Positions 26,046-35,738 are shown, counted from the first letter of the stretch. The stretch is DNA of 64,000 bases from Curtobacterium sp. 9128 (GCF_900086645.1 NZ_LT576451.1:3844001-3908000), one strand, 5' to 3'. Translations and numbers: made by a program. Notes: generated from the sequence alone by a model not told the origin.

Positions 26046-26477
26046 TCAGTGCCCGGGACGAGCGGGGCGCCGGCCGATGCTCCGGTGTGCGTCGTCGTGC
26101 GCTGCGTCGACGTCGGCCTTCCCGCGGTCGGCGATGTTCCGGAGCCACTGCGGCCCGTGCGTCTTCGCCCAGTCCCAGAAGCGGTGCAGCTGCGCCTTGA
26201 GCCACGTGATGATCTTGTGGAAGAAGTGGAACTCGCTCGCCAGGATCGTCAGTCCGATGAACACCACGAGCCACCCGGGCCCGGGCAACGGCACGAGGAT
26301 CAGCCCGATGATGACGACCAGCCCGCCGACGATGCCCACGACGACCTTGTAGAAGACGTGCAGGTGTGGGCGGGCGTGGATCCACTCGCGGGCCTGGTGG
26401 AACCAGCGGAAGCGGTGCCGCAGCGCGGACTCACCGGAGTCCGCTTCCGCGGGTCGGTGGTTCGGGTCGCCGTCCAT
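26046..26477 (-). CDS. TIGR02611-like PGPGW transmembrane protein
   Basis: A 143-residue protein with two central hydrophobic segments (about residues 43-66 and 68-84). Between them is LVPLPGPGWLVVFIGL, the PGPGW motif that marks this small membrane-protein family (TIGR02611/PF09656). The N-terminus is soluble with HARPHLHVFYK, and the C-terminus is charged. The function is not known; the family is widespread in Actinobacteria. The ATG at 26477 is chosen because upstream in-frame codons are Arg/Pro-rich noise. Confidence 0.8.
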   Translation of the reverse strand: MDGDPNHRPAEADSGESALRHRFRWFHQAREWIHARPHLHVFYKVVVGIVGGLVVIIGLILVPLPGPGWLVVFIGLTILASEFHFFHKIITWLKAQLHRFWDWAKTHGPQWLRNIADRGKADVDAAHDDAHRSIGRRPARPGH

Positions 26478-26556
26478 GCCGAAACGGTAGGGCGCGCGGC
26501 TGGGAATCCGCGGCGCGCGCGGTGCACGGACGCCCGGCAATCGGACGGGAGGCTCG

Positions 26557-26889
26557 TCATGCGTGCGCGACGCAGGTCGCGGCCCACGGGACTGCCGCCA
26601 GTCGTGCCTCCGGGATCGGTTCGCCACCGACGGCGCACGTCCCGTAGGTCCCCTTGTCCAGCCGCGCGAGCGCTGCGTCGACCTGTTCGATGCGGCGCCG
26701 TGCGTCGTCGCGGACCGCGCCGAGCGACCCTCGCTCCCACGCCAACGTCGCTCCTTCGGGATCGTGCTCGTCGTCCGTGTTCGCACCGTCGCGGGCGTCG
26801 CTGACGTCGCGCATGCTCCGCTCGACGTCGGCGATGAGCTTCGTCGTCCTCGCTCGCTCCGCGCTCAGCGCCGCACGTGGATCGTCCAT
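26557..26889 (-). CDS. DksA/TraR-type protein with degenerate zinc finger
   Basis: A 110-residue protein with an N-terminal coiled-coil region (residues about 5-75) and the DksA-like C-terminus KGTYGTCAVGGEPIPEARL. Family members normally have four Cys in two CxxC pairs. Here the first pair reads CAVG and the second CVAH, so only two Cys and possibly one His remain and zinc binding is doubtful. DksA-type proteins modulate RNA polymerase through its secondary channel. The role here is inferred. Its stop abuts a repeat family 1 half-element at 26543-26556. Confidence 0.75.
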   Translation of the reverse strand: MDDPRAALSAERARTTKLIADVERSMRDVSDARDGANTDDEHDPEGATLAWERGSLGAVRDDARRRIEQVDAALARLDKGTYGTCAVGGEPIPEARLAAVPWAATCVAHA

Positions 26890-26939
26890 GCCCTCCGAAC
26901 CTAGTCCGACGGAATGGGCGACCTCTCGAATGCGTTCGC

Positions 26940-27977
26940 ATGGACATGACCAAGATCGGGTTCCTGTCGTTCGGACACTGGCGTGACGTCCCCGGATCGA
27001 AGGTGCGCAGCGGCCGCGAGGCACTCGTGCAGGCGATCGACCTCGCGGTGGCGGCGGAGGAAGCGGGCGTCGACGGCGCGTACTTCCGCGTGCACCACTT
27101 CGCCCCGCAGCAGGCCGCGCCGTTCCCGCTGCTCTCCGCCATCGCCGCGAAGACGAGCCGCATCGAGATCGGCACCGGGGTGATCGACATGCGCTACGAG
27201 AACCCGCTCTACATGGCGGAGGAGGCGGCAGCGACCGACCTGATCTCCGGCGGGCGACTGCAGCTCGGCGTCTCGCGGGGATCACCTGAGACCGCTCAGG
27301 CCGGTTACCAGCAGTTCGGGTACGTGCCCGACGCCTCGGATCCGAACGGCGCCGACCTCGCCCGTGCGCACACGAGCGTGTTCCGCCGCGCGATCGCCGG
27401 CGAGCCGATGGCGAACGCGAACCCGCAGGTGACGGGTGCCGCGGGGTCGTTGCCGGTCTTCCCGCTGTCCGACACGCTCCCCGACCGCATCTGGTGGGGT
27501 GCCGGAACCCGCGCCACCGCCGAGTGGACCGCCGAGCAGGGCATGAACCTGATGTCGTCGACGCTCTTGACCGAGGACACCGGCGTGCCGTTCGACGAGC
27601 TGCAGGCCGAGCAGATCGAGCGCTTCCGGCGGGTCTGGGCCGAGTCGGGCTGGGACCGTGAGCCCCGGGTCTCCGTGTCGCGCAGCATCATCCCGATCAT
27701 CGACGACGAGTCCCGGCACTACTTCGGCGTGCGCGCGCAGGTCGAGGGAGCCGACCAGGTCGGGTACCTCGATGGTGGGCTCGCTCGCTTCGGGCGGTCC
27801 TACATCGGGTCTCCGGAGTCCCTCGTCGAGGAGCTCGCGGCGGACCAGGCGGTCCGCGCTGCCGACACCGTGCTCGTCACCGTGCCGAACCAGCTCGGCG
27901 TGGACTTCAACGCCCGGCTCCTCGAAGCGGTGAAGGACGTCTTCGCCGAGGTGGACGCCGCGCCGGCGCGGGCGTAG
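26940..27977 (+). CDS. LLM-class flavin-dependent oxidoreductase
   Basis: A 345-residue luciferase-like monooxygenase, paralogous to the gene at 15599. It shares TKIGFLSFGHW at the start, IEIGTGVIDMRYENPLYMAEEA in the barrel (residues about 81-102), LQLGVSRGSPE and RIWWGAG. Start ATGs at 26940 and 26946 are equally good; I took the first because family members often begin Met-Asp-(Met/Leu)-Thr-Lys. There is no clear ribosome site, and it could be leaderless. The substrate is unknown. Confidence 0.85.
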   Translation: MDMTKIGFLSFGHWRDVPGSKVRSGREALVQAIDLAVAAEEAGVDGAYFRVHHFAPQQAAPFPLLSAIAAKTSRIEIGTGVIDMRYENPLYMAEEAAATDLISGGRLQLGVSRGSPETAQAGYQQFGYVPDASDPNGADLARAHTSVFRRAIAGEPMANANPQVTGAAGSLPVFPLSDTLPDRIWWGAGTRATAEWTAEQGMNLMSSTLLTEDTGVPFDELQAEQIERFRRVWAESGWDREPRVSVSRSIIPIIDDESRHYFGVRAQVEGADQVGYLDGGLARFGRSYIGSPESLVEELAADQAVRAADTVLVTVPNQLGVDFNARLLEAVKDVFAEVDAAPARA

Positions 27978-28075
27978 ACGTCCCCCTTCCTGCCGACACC
28001 CGGGTTGGGACTGGGGAGCGCGCACGGCGGCACGTAGCGTCGGAGCGCACCATCCCCCGTTCTCAGGAGCACCTC

Positions 28076-28525
28076 GTGACGCTGCCGGCCGCTGGCTGGT
28101 TCCCGGACCCCCGGGATGCCGGTCGTCTCCGTTGGTGGGACGGCCACGCCTGGGGTGAGGCGACGCGTGCGGTTCCTACTCGCCACGTCGAGCCGGTGCT
28201 GCCGATCGTGGTGGCGCCCACGGGCCCGGCCTTCTCGGTGCGGACCGGCACCGTCGAACACCGTGCGTGGGCGTACGGCGCGGGCACGTCCCGGAAGCTC
28301 TGCGCGTTCGCGATCTCCGCGGTGCTGCTCGCCGTCGCGTCCCTGCTGCTGAACCCCTACGGCGTCCTCAGCGTGCCCGCTGTGGTCGCGGGCGCCATCG
28401 GGATCGTCCGCCCCGGTGCGACGGGCCGGTGGCGGGTCCTCGCTCGGAGCCTGGCGGCGTCAGCGCTGGTCCTCGCCGTCGCGACGGGCATCATCGCCGC
28501 CGACGTCCACTTCCCGTTGGCCTGA
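28076..28525 (+). CDS. DUF2510-domain membrane protein
   Basis: A 149-residue protein. The N-terminus has the DUF2510 signature AAGWFPDPRDAGRLRWWDGHAW (a short module common in actinobacterial membrane proteins), followed by a linker and three hydrophobic segments (residues about 75-93, 95-112 and 123-143). The GTG start has CAGGAG seven bases ahead. The molecular role is unknown; the DUF2510 module often sits on the cytoplasmic face of small membrane proteins. Confidence 0.8.
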   Translation: MTLPAAGWFPDPRDAGRLRWWDGHAWGEATRAVPTRHVEPVLPIVVAPTGPAFSVRTGTVEHRAWAYGAGTSRKLCAFAISAVLLAVASLLLNPYGVLSVPAVVAGAIGIVRPGATGRWRVLARSLAASALVLAVATGIIAADVHFPLA

Positions 28526-28529
28526 TCCC

Positions 28530-28611
28530 GCGCCGTCCCTCTCCCGCGCTCCTGCTCCGGCTCCCCCGCGCTCCCCTTTCTCCCGCGCTCCCCCTCTCCC
28601 TCGCTTCCCCG
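28530..28611. repeat. Pyrimidine-rich degenerate tandem tract
   Basis: About 80 bases of almost pure C/T on the plus strand, built of repeated CTCCCGCGCTCC-like units. No gene is supported. Such a tract could adopt triplex structures or slow polymerases, but this is inference. Confidence 0.7.
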
Positions 28612-28676
28612 CGATCGAGTGCGCAGAAGATGGGGGATGTCTGACCCGCGGAGCCCCTTTTCCGCGCACTCGATCG
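28612..28676. repeat. 65-bp element with 13-bp perfect terminal palindrome
   Basis: CGATCGAGTGCGC at 28612-28624 is repeated in inverted form at 28664-28676, around a 39-bp centre that holds GATGGGGGATGT and GGAGCCCCTTTTCC. It lies between convergent genes (the DUF2510 gene and xerD). I suspect a dispersed intergenic element, but there is only one copy in this window. Confidence 0.65.
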
Positions 28677-28723
28677 GCCGACGCGACGCGCACCGCCACG
28701 ACCGCGCCGCCGTCGGCGTCCCC

Positions 28724-29698
28724 TCAGCGCCGGGCCCGCGGGTGCGACGTCTGGTACACGTCGCGGAGCATGTCCGCCGTGACCATCGTGTAGATCTGCG
28801 TCGTCGCCACGCTCGCGTGCCCGAGGAGCTCCTGCACCACCCGGACGTCCGCGCCACCCTCGAGCAGGTGCGTCGCGAACGAGTGCCGGAACGTGTGCGG
28901 CGACACGTGGGCGGACAGGTCTGCCCGGTCGGCCGCGGCCTGGATCACGAGCCACGCGCTCTGCCGTGACAGCCGTGCCCCGCGGGCCCCGAGGAAGAGC
29001 GCCGGCGTCGACGGCCCCCGCGTGGCGAAGACCGGTCGCGCACGAACCAGGTACGCATCGATCGCGGCCCGCGCGTAGCTGCCGAGCGGCACGATCCGCT
29101 GCTTGTTCCCCTTGCCGGTGACCTTCACGACGGACACACCGGTCCCGTCCGGGTCGTCGGTCACGTCGTCGACCGAGAGCCCGACGGCCTCGGAGATGCG
29201 CGCCCCGGTGGCGTACAGGAGTTCCAGGAGCGCCCGGTCGCGCAACTGTACGGGATCGTCACCGTCGACGGCCTGCAGCAGCCGGTCCATGTCGTCGACC
29301 GAGATCGCCTTCGGGAGCCGCATCGGGGCCTTGGGCGGACGGACGGACGCGCCGGGGTCGAGTGGCATCCATCCCTCCCCAGCGGCGAACGTCGCGAAGG
29401 ACCGCACAGAACTGAGCATGCGGGCGACGGACCGTGGCGCCAGCGGTGATGCTGCTCGCGTGGCCAGATGCGAAACGAACCCCGCGAGATCCGCTCGCGT
29501 CAGTCGAGCGACGTCGTCGACGACCGACGCACCCCCGGCCCGGTCGGCGCCCTCGGAGTCGACCACCGGCTGGGTGCCGACCCACGTGGCGAACGTCACG
29601 AGGTCCCGCCGGTACGCCGACAGCGTGTGCTGCGACAGGCCCCGCTCGATCGCAACGTGCCGCAGGTACGTCTCGGTGGCGGCAGCGAGCGAGACCAT
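28724..29698 (-). CDS. xerD: Tyrosine recombinase XerD
   Basis: XerD (324 aa) works with XerC at dif to resolve chromosome dimers. The N-terminal SAM-like core-binding domain (residues about 1-110) opens with YLRHVAIERGLSQHTLSAY. The catalytic domain has the Arg in ATGARISEAVGL, the Lys in VTGKGNKQR, the HTFRHSFATHLLEGG block with His and Arg, then ELLGHASVATTQIYT with His and the nucleophilic Tyr. Position after pyrG and the NUDIX gene is the standard actinobacterial context. A 9-bp gap to the NUDIX gene suggests co-transcription. Confidence 0.95.
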   Translation of the reverse strand: MVSLAAATETYLRHVAIERGLSQHTLSAYRRDLVTFATWVGTQPVVDSEGADRAGGASVVDDVARLTRADLAGFVSHLATRAASPLAPRSVARMLSSVRSFATFAAGEGWMPLDPGASVRPPKAPMRLPKAISVDDMDRLLQAVDGDDPVQLRDRALLELLYATGARISEAVGLSVDDVTDDPDGTGVSVVKVTGKGNKQRIVPLGSYARAAIDAYLVRARPVFATRGPSTPALFLGARGARLSRQSAWLVIQAAADRADLSAHVSPHTFRHSFATHLLEGGADVRVVQELLGHASVATTQIYTMVTADMLRDVYQTSHPRARR

Positions 29699-29707
29699 CC
29701 CCGAAGG

Positions 29708-30277
29708 CTACCGGCGCGACGCCGCGTCCACGGCGAGCGCCGCCACGATGAGCGCCGAGTTCCGCAGTCGCCCCTCCAGGATCCCCGCGACGATCTCCGA
29801 CCGCGGCACCCAGCGCTTCACGATGTCCGCTTCCTCGTCGGAGCGATCGAACGCCGACGCCGTCGCTCGGACACCGCGTGCCCGGTATATCTGGATGAAC
29901 TCGTTGCTGCCGCCAGCAGAGGTGTTGTACCGCACCAGGGGTTCCCAGTCGTCGGCCTCGACGTCGGCTTCCTCGGCGAGCTCCCGCTGCGCGGCGACGA
30001 GCTCGTCCTCACCGGAGATGTCGAGCAGCCCGGCCGGCAGCTCCCAGTCGCGCAGGTGCACGGGGTGACGGTACTGCTGGATGACGAGCACGCGGCCCTC
30101 GTCGTCCTCGGCGTAGACCGCGACGGCCCCGGTGTGGTCGATGTACTCACGCACCATGCTGCCGTCGCCGTACGCCACGGTGTCACGCCGGACGTCCCAG
30201 ACGGCGCCGTCGTACACGAGGGTCGAGTCGGTCACGTCGAAGGATGCTGGCTCGTCGGAGATGAGTGCGTCGGTCAC
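29708..30277 (-). CDS. NUDIX hydrolase, ADP-ribose pyrophosphatase type
   Basis: A 189-residue NUDIX enzyme that hydrolyses ADP-ribose or a similar nucleotide sugar to AMP and a sugar phosphate. The Nudix box is present over residues about 83-105: GLLDISGEDELVAAQRELAEEA, with the REL-x-EE metal-binding core. The start is a GTG at 30277 (VTDALISDEPASF). It sits between pyrG and xerD, the usual place in Actinobacteria. Confidence 0.88.
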   Translation of the reverse strand: MTDALISDEPASFDVTDSTLVYDGAVWDVRRDTVAYGDGSMVREYIDHTGAVAVYAEDDEGRVLVIQQYRHPVHLRDWELPAGLLDISGEDELVAAQRELAEEADVEADDWEPLVRYNTSAGGSNEFIQIYRARGVRATASAFDRSDEEADIVKRWVPRSEIVAGILEGRLRNSALIVAALAVDAASRR

Positions 30278-30461
30278 CCGTCCATCCAACCAGCGTCCGC
30301 CATCACCGCCGGACGAAACCAGGTTCCGTGCTCGACGCCCGGCCACAGACGGGAGGCACGGTGCCAGCTGGCACCCCTCCCTCGCAGGCTCGGTCGGCGC
30401 GCCCCGCGTGCCGCTGGCGCGTCACTGCTGAGCGGGACGCGCCCGTCCGATCGTGGGTGCG

Positions 30462-32177
30462 TTACGACGCGACCTGCTCGCTCTCCGGGTCGAAGAGCCG
30501 GGTCGACTCGTTGCGCGCGATCGCCGCCTCGACGAGCCCCGCGAACAGCGGGTGCGCGTCGTTCGGACGCGACCGCAGCTCCGGGTGCGCCTGCGTGCCG
30601 ATGTAGAACGGGTGCTGCGCACGGTCCAGCTCGACGTACTCGACCAGGTTGCCGTCGGGCGAGGTGCCCGAGAACACCAGGCCGGCGTCCGCGATCTGCT
30701 GGCGGTACTTGTTGTTCACCTCGTAGCGGTGACGGTGCCGCTCGGACGCTTCCGGCGCGCCGTACAGCGACTCCGCGAGCGACCCGGACGTAAACGTCGC
30801 CGGGTAGAGGCCCAGCCGCATCGTGCCGCCCATGTCGCCGCCGGCGATGATGTCCACCTGCTCCGCCATCGTCGCGATGACCGGGGTCGGGGTCTCCGGG
30901 TCGAACTCGGAGCTCGACGCGTCGTGCAGGCCGGCCTCGTGTCGGGCGTACTCGATGACCATGCACTGCAGGCCGAGGCACAGGCCGAGCGTGGGGATGT
31001 GGTTCTCGCGCGCGAACTTCAGCGCACCGAGCTTGCCCTCGATGCCGCGCACGCCGAACCCGCCGGGGACGCAGATGCCGTCGACGTCGCCGAGCTGCTT
31101 CGCCGCGCCCTCTGGCGTGGTGCAGTCGTCCGAGACGACCCACTTCAGCGTGACCTTCGCGTTGTGCGCGAAGCCACCGGCACGGAGCGCCTCGGTGACG
31201 GACAGGTACGCGTCCGGCAGGTCGATGTACTTGCCGACCAGGGCGATGGTGACGTCCTTCTTCGGCTCGTGCACGGCGCGGAGCACCGGGTTCCACGAGG
31301 TCCAGTCGACCTCGTTCGCCTCGAGGTGCAGTGCGTCGACGATGACCCGGTCGAGCCCCTGCGTGTTGAGGAGCGTTGGGAGGTCGTAGATCGACGGGAC
31401 GTCGACCGCGTTCACCACGGCGTCCTCGTCGACGTCGCACATCAGCGCGATCTTGCGCTTGTTCGAGTCCGAGACGGGCCGGTCGCTGCGGAGCACGAGT
31501 GCGTCGGGCTGGATGCCGATCGAGCGGAGCGCGGCGACGGAGTGCTGCGTCGGCTTGGTCTTCTGCTCACCCGATGCGTTCATGAACGGCACGAGCGAGA
31601 CGTGCACGAAGAACACGTTGTTGCGGCCGAGCTCGTGCCGCACCTGGCGCGCCGACTCGATGAAGGGCTGGGACTCGATGTCGCCGACCGTGCCGCCGAC
31701 CTCGGTGATGATGACGTCGGGCTGCGGGTCGTTCGATGCCTGCTCGCGCATCCGGCGCTTGATCTCGTCGGTGATGTGCGGGATCACCTGCACGGTGTCG
31801 CCGAGGTACTCGCCGCGACGCTCCTTGGCGATGACCGTCGAGTAGACCTGCCCGGTCGTGACGTTGGCCGACTGCGACAGGTTGATGTCGAGGAAGCGCT
31901 CGTAGTGCCCGATGTCGAGGTCCGTCTCGGCGCCGTCGTCGGTCACGAAGACCTCGCCGTGCTGGAACGGGTTCATCGTGCCCGGGTCCACGTTGAGGTA
32001 CGGGTCGAGCTTCTGCATGACGACCTTGAGGCCGCGTGCCGTGAGCAGGTTGCCGAGGCTGGCCGCCGTCAGGCCCTTGCCGAGAGACGAGACGACCCCG
32101 CCGGTCACGAAGATCTGCTTCGTCACCTTCGGGGTCGGGGAGCTTGCCTGGGTACCGCTGCTGAAAGTGTCCGCCAC
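30462..32177 (-). CDS. pyrG: CTP synthase
   Basis: PyrG (571 aa) amidates UTP to CTP using glutamine. The N-terminal amidoligase begins at [18 protein letters not shown] with the ATP loop. [19 protein letters not shown] and VPSIYDLP are further family marks. The C-terminal class I glutaminase has the nucleophile in [18 protein letters not shown] and the His-Glu pair in [12 protein letters not shown]. It has a GTG start at 32177. An N-terminal extension of about 18 residues precedes the domain. A 120-bp gap separates it from recN. Confidence 0.97.
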   Translation of the reverse strand: MADTFSSGTQASSPTPKVTKQIFVTGGVVSSLGKGLTAASLGNLLTARGLKVVMQKLDPYLNVDPGTMNPFQHGEVFVTDDGAETDLDIGHYERFLDINLSQSANVTTGQVYSTVIAKERRGEYLGDTVQVIPHITDEIKRRMREQASNDPQPDVIITEVGGTVGDIESQPFIESARQVRHELGRNNVFFVHVSLVPFMNASGEQKTKPTQHSVAALRSIGIQPDALVLRSDRPVSDSNKRKIALMCDVDEDAVVNAVDVPSIYDLPTLLNTQGLDRVIVDALHLEANEVDWTSWNPVLRAVHEPKKDVTIALVGKYIDLPDAYLSVTEALRAGGFAHNAKVTLKWVVSDDCTTPEGAAKQLGDVDGICVPGGFGVRGIEGKLGALKFARENHIPTLGLCLGLQCMVIEYARHEAGLHDASSSEFDPETPTPVIATMAEQVDIIAGGDMGGTMRLGLYPATFTSGSLAESLYGAPEASERHRHRYEVNNKYRQQIADAGLVFSGTSPDGNLVEYVELDRAQHPFYIGTQAHPELRSRPNDAHPLFAGLVEAAIARNESTRLFDPESEQVAS

Positions 32178-32298
32178 GGGGTTCCATCGTACGTCAGAAC
32201 TGCCGGGAGACGCGACCCGCGTTCGCCTGGCGCGTGTCGCCCGGGCGCGTGGCCGGGTTCACGGCCCGGCTCGCGCCCGCCACTGCGGCGTGCGTCCG

Positions 32299-33990
32299 TC
32301 AGGCGGACTGGGCGGCGACGTCGAGCAGCTCGCGCGCGTGCTCCATGCCGCTCGCGCTGTCGCCGAGCCCGGAGAGCAGACGAGCCATCTCCTGCAGCCG
32401 CTCGTCCCCCTCGAGCCGCCGGACGCTCGACGACGTCACCGCGCCACTGGCGTCCTTCACGACGTTGAGGTGGTTCGTCGCGAACGCCGCGACCTGGGCC
32501 AGGTGCGTGACGACGATGACCTGCGTGCGCTCGGCGAGCTTCGCCAGGCGCCGACCGATCTCGATCGCCGCGGCACCACCGACCCCGGCGTCGACCTCGT
32601 CGAACACGAACGTGGGAACCGTCGTCGACCCGGCCATGACGACCTCGATCGCGAGCATGACGCGGGAGAGCTCGCCGCCCGACGCCCCCTTGCCGATCGG
32701 CCGCGGGTCCGTCCCAGAGTGCGGCTGCAGCAGGATCGCGACCTGATCGCGTCCGTGCCGCCGGTACTCGCCGGCGTCGGTGACCTCGACCACGAGCGTC
32801 GCGCCGGCCATCGCGAGGGTCTTCAGCTCCGTCGTCACCCGCTTCGCGAGGTCTGCTGCCGCCTTCGTGCGTGCCTGGGTCAGGGTCGTCGCCGCATGTT
32901 CGAGCGCCTGCTCGTCCTGCGCGACCGCTTCCTGCAGGGCGACGATCCGGTCGTCGTCGCCGTCGAGCTCGAGGAGCCGATCGCTCGCTCGCTGGCCGAA
33001 CGCGATGACGTCGTCGATCGTCTCGCCGTACTTGCGCGTGAGCCCGGCGAGGAGTGCTCGGCGCTCGTTGATGAGCTCGAGGTCGTGCCCCGCGTCGGGT
33101 TCGAGCGAACCGAGGTAGCTCGACAGGCTGGCGGATGCCTCGCTCGCCTGGATGCCCAGCTCCGTGAGCTGTTCGAGCACCGGCTGCAGCGTGCTGTCCG
33201 CGCCGGCCACCCGCTCGACTGCACGGCGAGCGGCCTCGACCAGGCCGATGACGTCGGTGCCGTCGAGAGATTCGGACGAGATGGCTTCGTGTGCGAGGCC
33301 CGCGGACAGGCGCAGTTCCTCGAGGTTCCCGAGGCGGTCCGAACGCTCCTGGAGCTCGGCGTCCTCGCCGGGCTGCGGATCCGCCGCCTCGATCTCGTCG
33401 GAGGCCTCGCGCAGACGAGCGGCTTCGGCCAACCGGTCGTCCTGGTCGCGCGTGAGCGTCTCGAGGTCGGCGGCGTGCTGCTGCCACGTGTCGTACGCGG
33501 CGACGTACCTGCCGAGGGCCTTCTCGACCGCCGCGCCACCGAAGCCGTCCAGGGCGGCGCGCTGCGCGGTCGACGAGGTCAGGCGGATCTGGTCGGACTG
33601 CCCGTGCACCGTGACGAGTTGGTCCGCGAGTTCACCGAGCACCGCGACCGGTGCCCCGCGTCCGCCGACCGTGGCGCGGCTGCGCCCCTCGGCCGAGACC
33701 GTGCGGGTCAGGATCAGCTCGCCGTCCTCGACCGCTCCCCCGGCGTCCTCGACGCGCTCCGCGACGGTGGCGTGGTCCGGGATGTCCCAGCGGCCCTCGA
33801 CGACGGCGCTCGACGCACCCCGACGGACCGAGCCCGCGTCCGCCCGCGCGCCGAGCAGCAGCCCGAGTGCCGTGACGATCATCGTCTTGCCGGCACCGGT
33901 CTCACCCGTGACGACGGTGAACCCGGGGCCGAGCTCGAGGGTCGCGTCACCGATGACCCCGAGGTCGTTGATGGAGATCTCCTGGATCAC
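32299..33990 (-). CDS. recN: DNA repair protein RecN
   Basis: RecN (563 aa) is an SMC-like ATPase that helps repair double-strand breaks. The Walker A motif VTGETGAGKTMIVTALGLLL is near residue 30, and the coiled-coil arms fill residues about 160-400. The ABC signature IGKGASGGELSRVMLAIE and Walker B TFVFDEVDAGVGG follow. The GTG start at 33990 overlaps the end of nadK by 4 bp, and the protein opens VIQEISINDLGVI as usual. Confidence 0.95.
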   Translation of the reverse strand: MIQEISINDLGVIGDATLELGPGFTVVTGETGAGKTMIVTALGLLLGARADAGSVRRGASSAVVEGRWDIPDHATVAERVEDAGGAVEDGELILTRTVSAEGRSRATVGGRGAPVAVLGELADQLVTVHGQSDQIRLTSSTAQRAALDGFGGAAVEKALGRYVAAYDTWQQHAADLETLTRDQDDRLAEAARLREASDEIEAADPQPGEDAELQERSDRLGNLEELRLSAGLAHEAISSESLDGTDVIGLVEAARRAVERVAGADSTLQPVLEQLTELGIQASEASASLSSYLGSLEPDAGHDLELINERRALLAGLTRKYGETIDDVIAFGQRASDRLLELDGDDDRIVALQEAVAQDEQALEHAATTLTQARTKAAADLAKRVTTELKTLAMAGATLVVEVTDAGEYRRHGRDQVAILLQPHSGTDPRPIGKGASGGELSRVMLAIEVVMAGSTTVPTFVFDEVDAGVGGAAAIEIGRRLAKLAERTQVIVVTHLAQVAAFATNHLNVVKDASGAVTSSSVRRLEGDERLQEMARLLSGLGDSASGMEHARELLDVAAQSA

Positions 33991-34913
33991 AGGCGGTCCT
34001 CGTCGTCGTGCTGCGGCCCGCGCCACCCGGCGACTGGCAACTGGAACTTCGCCACCAGGCGGTCCGTGAACGGGGCGTCCTTGAGCCGTGCGACCCGGAC
34101 CGGTTCCGGCGACCGGCTGACCTCGATGCGCGCTCCAGGGGGGAGGTCGTGGGTGCGTCGGCCGTCGCACCAGAGCACGCCGACGCCGCTCGTCCGCCGG
34201 AGCACCTCGACGGCGAGCACGCAGTCGGGTCCGACGACGATCGGCTTCGAGAAGAGCGCATGGGCGCTCAGCGGCACCATGATGAGCGCGTCAACGTCCG
34301 GCCAGACGATCGGACCGCCGCCGGAGAAGGAGTACGCCGTCGAACCGGTCGGCGTGGAGATGACGACGCCGTCGCAGCCGAACGAGGACAGCGGACGCCC
34401 GTCCACCTCGGTGACGACCTCGAGCATGCGCTCGCGGGAGGCCTTCTCGATGGTGGCCTCGTTCAGGGCCCACGACGAGTAGACGACCTCGTGCCCGACG
34501 ACGACGTCGACCTGCAGGGCCACGCGTTCCTCGACGTGGTACTCGCCGGACAGGGCGCGCTCGACCGTCTCGGAGAGGCCGTCCCGCTCACTCTCGGCGA
34601 GGAACCCGACGTGGCCGAGGTTCACACCGACGAGGGGCGTGCCGGTCCCGCGCACGAGCTCGGCCGCGCGGAGGATCGTGCCGTCGCCGCCGAGGACGAT
34701 GACGATCTCGAGGTCCTGGGCCTGCACGTCGACACCGAGGATGTCGACCTGGCCGACGGACGCTTCGGCACGGCGGATGTCGGCGTACTCGTCGAAGGGC
34801 ATCACCGGGACGAGACCGGCCGCGTGCAGGAGGTCGCAGACCTCGACCGCGGCGTCGATCGAGTCGCGCCGACCCGTGTGCGACACGAGCAGGATGTGCC
34901 GTTCGTCGCTCAT
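33987..34913 (-). CDS. nadK: NAD kinase
   Basis: NAD kinase (308 aa) phosphorylates NAD to NADP. The conserved nucleotide-binding VLGGDGTILRAAEL (GGDG) is at about residue 72, NLGHVGFLAE follows, and the NADK signature STPTGSTAYSFSGGGPIV is near residue 185. Start and stop overlap both neighbours by 4 bp (tlyA before, recN after), so tlyA-nadK-recN is one coupled unit, a very common actinobacterial arrangement. Confidence 0.96.
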   Translation of the reverse strand: MSDERHILLVSHTGRRDSIDAAVEVCDLLHAAGLVPVMPFDEYADIRRAEASVGQVDILGVDVQAQDLEIVIVLGGDGTILRAAELVRGTGTPLVGVNLGHVGFLAESERDGLSETVERALSGEYHVEERVALQVDVVVGHEVVYSSWALNEATIEKASRERMLEVVTEVDGRPLSSFGCDGVVISTPTGSTAYSFSGGGPIVWPDVDALIMVPLSAHALFSKPIVVGPDCVLAVEVLRRTSGVGVLWCDGRRTHDLPPGARIEVSRSPEPVRVARLKDAPFTDRLVAKFQLPVAGWRGPQHDDEDRL

Positions 34914-35731
34914 GGGGTTCCTTCCGCCAGTTCCGTCGCCCGGTCGATCCATTCTGTCGGATTCGACCCTGCGCCCCGCTGGAGACGCGCGAGGTACTCG
35001 TGGTTGCCGTGGGTGCCGATGATCGGGGACGCTGCGAGCCCCGAGGTCCCGAGACCGAGGTCCCACGCCGCCCACAGGACGTTCATCAGTGCGTCGTTCC
35101 GGAGGTCGGCGTCGTGCACGATGCCTTCACGGACACCGCCACGGCCGACCTCGAACTGCGGCTTCACCAGCAGGACGAACTCGTCAGCGGGCACGGATGC
35201 GACGAGTGCCGGGAGCACGATCCGGAGGCTGATGAACGACAGGTCCCCGACCACGAGGCTGGTCTGCGACGCGGAGGCATCGAGCGCCAGGTAGTCGTCA
35301 GCGGTGAGGTTCCGCGCGTTCAACCCTTCGACCACGGCGACGCGGTCGTCCATCGCGACGACGGGGTCGAGCTGTCCGTGCCCGACGTCGAGCGCCACCA
35401 CCCGGCGGGCACCGCGGGCGAGGAGCACCTGCGTGAACCCACCCGTGCTCGCACCCACGTCGAGCGCCACACGACCGCTCGGGTCGACGCCGAACGTGTC
35501 GAGCGCTCCGACGAGCTTCAGTGCAGCGCGGGAGACCCACTCGTCCCCGGCGTCCACCACGATCGCGGCTTCCGGGAGCACCGGGGTCGACGGCTTGACG
35601 ACCGCAGTGCCGTCGACGCTGACACGGCCGCCCTGGATGAGCTTGGCGGCGGCGGTCCGGGACCTGGCGAGCCCACGAGCGGCCACGGTCGCGTCCAGGC
35701 GCGCTGGAACGGACACGGTCTGGGTCGACAC
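34910..35731 (-). CDS. tlyA: TlyA-family rRNA 2'-O-methyltransferase
   Basis: A 273-residue protein of the TlyA family, which methylates 16S and 23S rRNA 2'-hydroxyls. An S4 RNA-binding domain fills residues about 8-65 (RLDATVAARGLARSRTAAAK). The FtsJ-like methyltransferase domain follows with VALDVGASTGGFTQVLL (SAM loop) and VGDLSFISL. The start is a GTG at 35731, with a weak ribosome site. The order tlyA-nadK-recN is conserved. Such proteins can affect capreomycin susceptibility in mycobacteria; whether that holds here is unknown. Confidence 0.92.
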   Translation of the reverse strand: MSTQTVSVPARLDATVAARGLARSRTAAAKLIQGGRVSVDGTAVVKPSTPVLPEAAIVVDAGDEWVSRAALKLVGALDTFGVDPSGRVALDVGASTGGFTQVLLARGARRVVALDVGHGQLDPVVAMDDRVAVVEGLNARNLTADDYLALDASASQTSLVVGDLSFISLRIVLPALVASVPADEFVLLVKPQFEVGRGGVREGIVHDADLRNDALMNVLWAAWDLGLGTSGLAASPIIGTHGNHEYLARLQRGAGSNPTEWIDRATELAEGTP

Positions 35732-35738
35732 GTCGGGG

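Noticed and set aside
28724-29698. An integrase of a mobile element
   Set aside because: The tyrosine recombinase has XerD-type motifs and lies in the conserved pyrG-NUDIX-xerD context; no att sites or phage genes are nearby.
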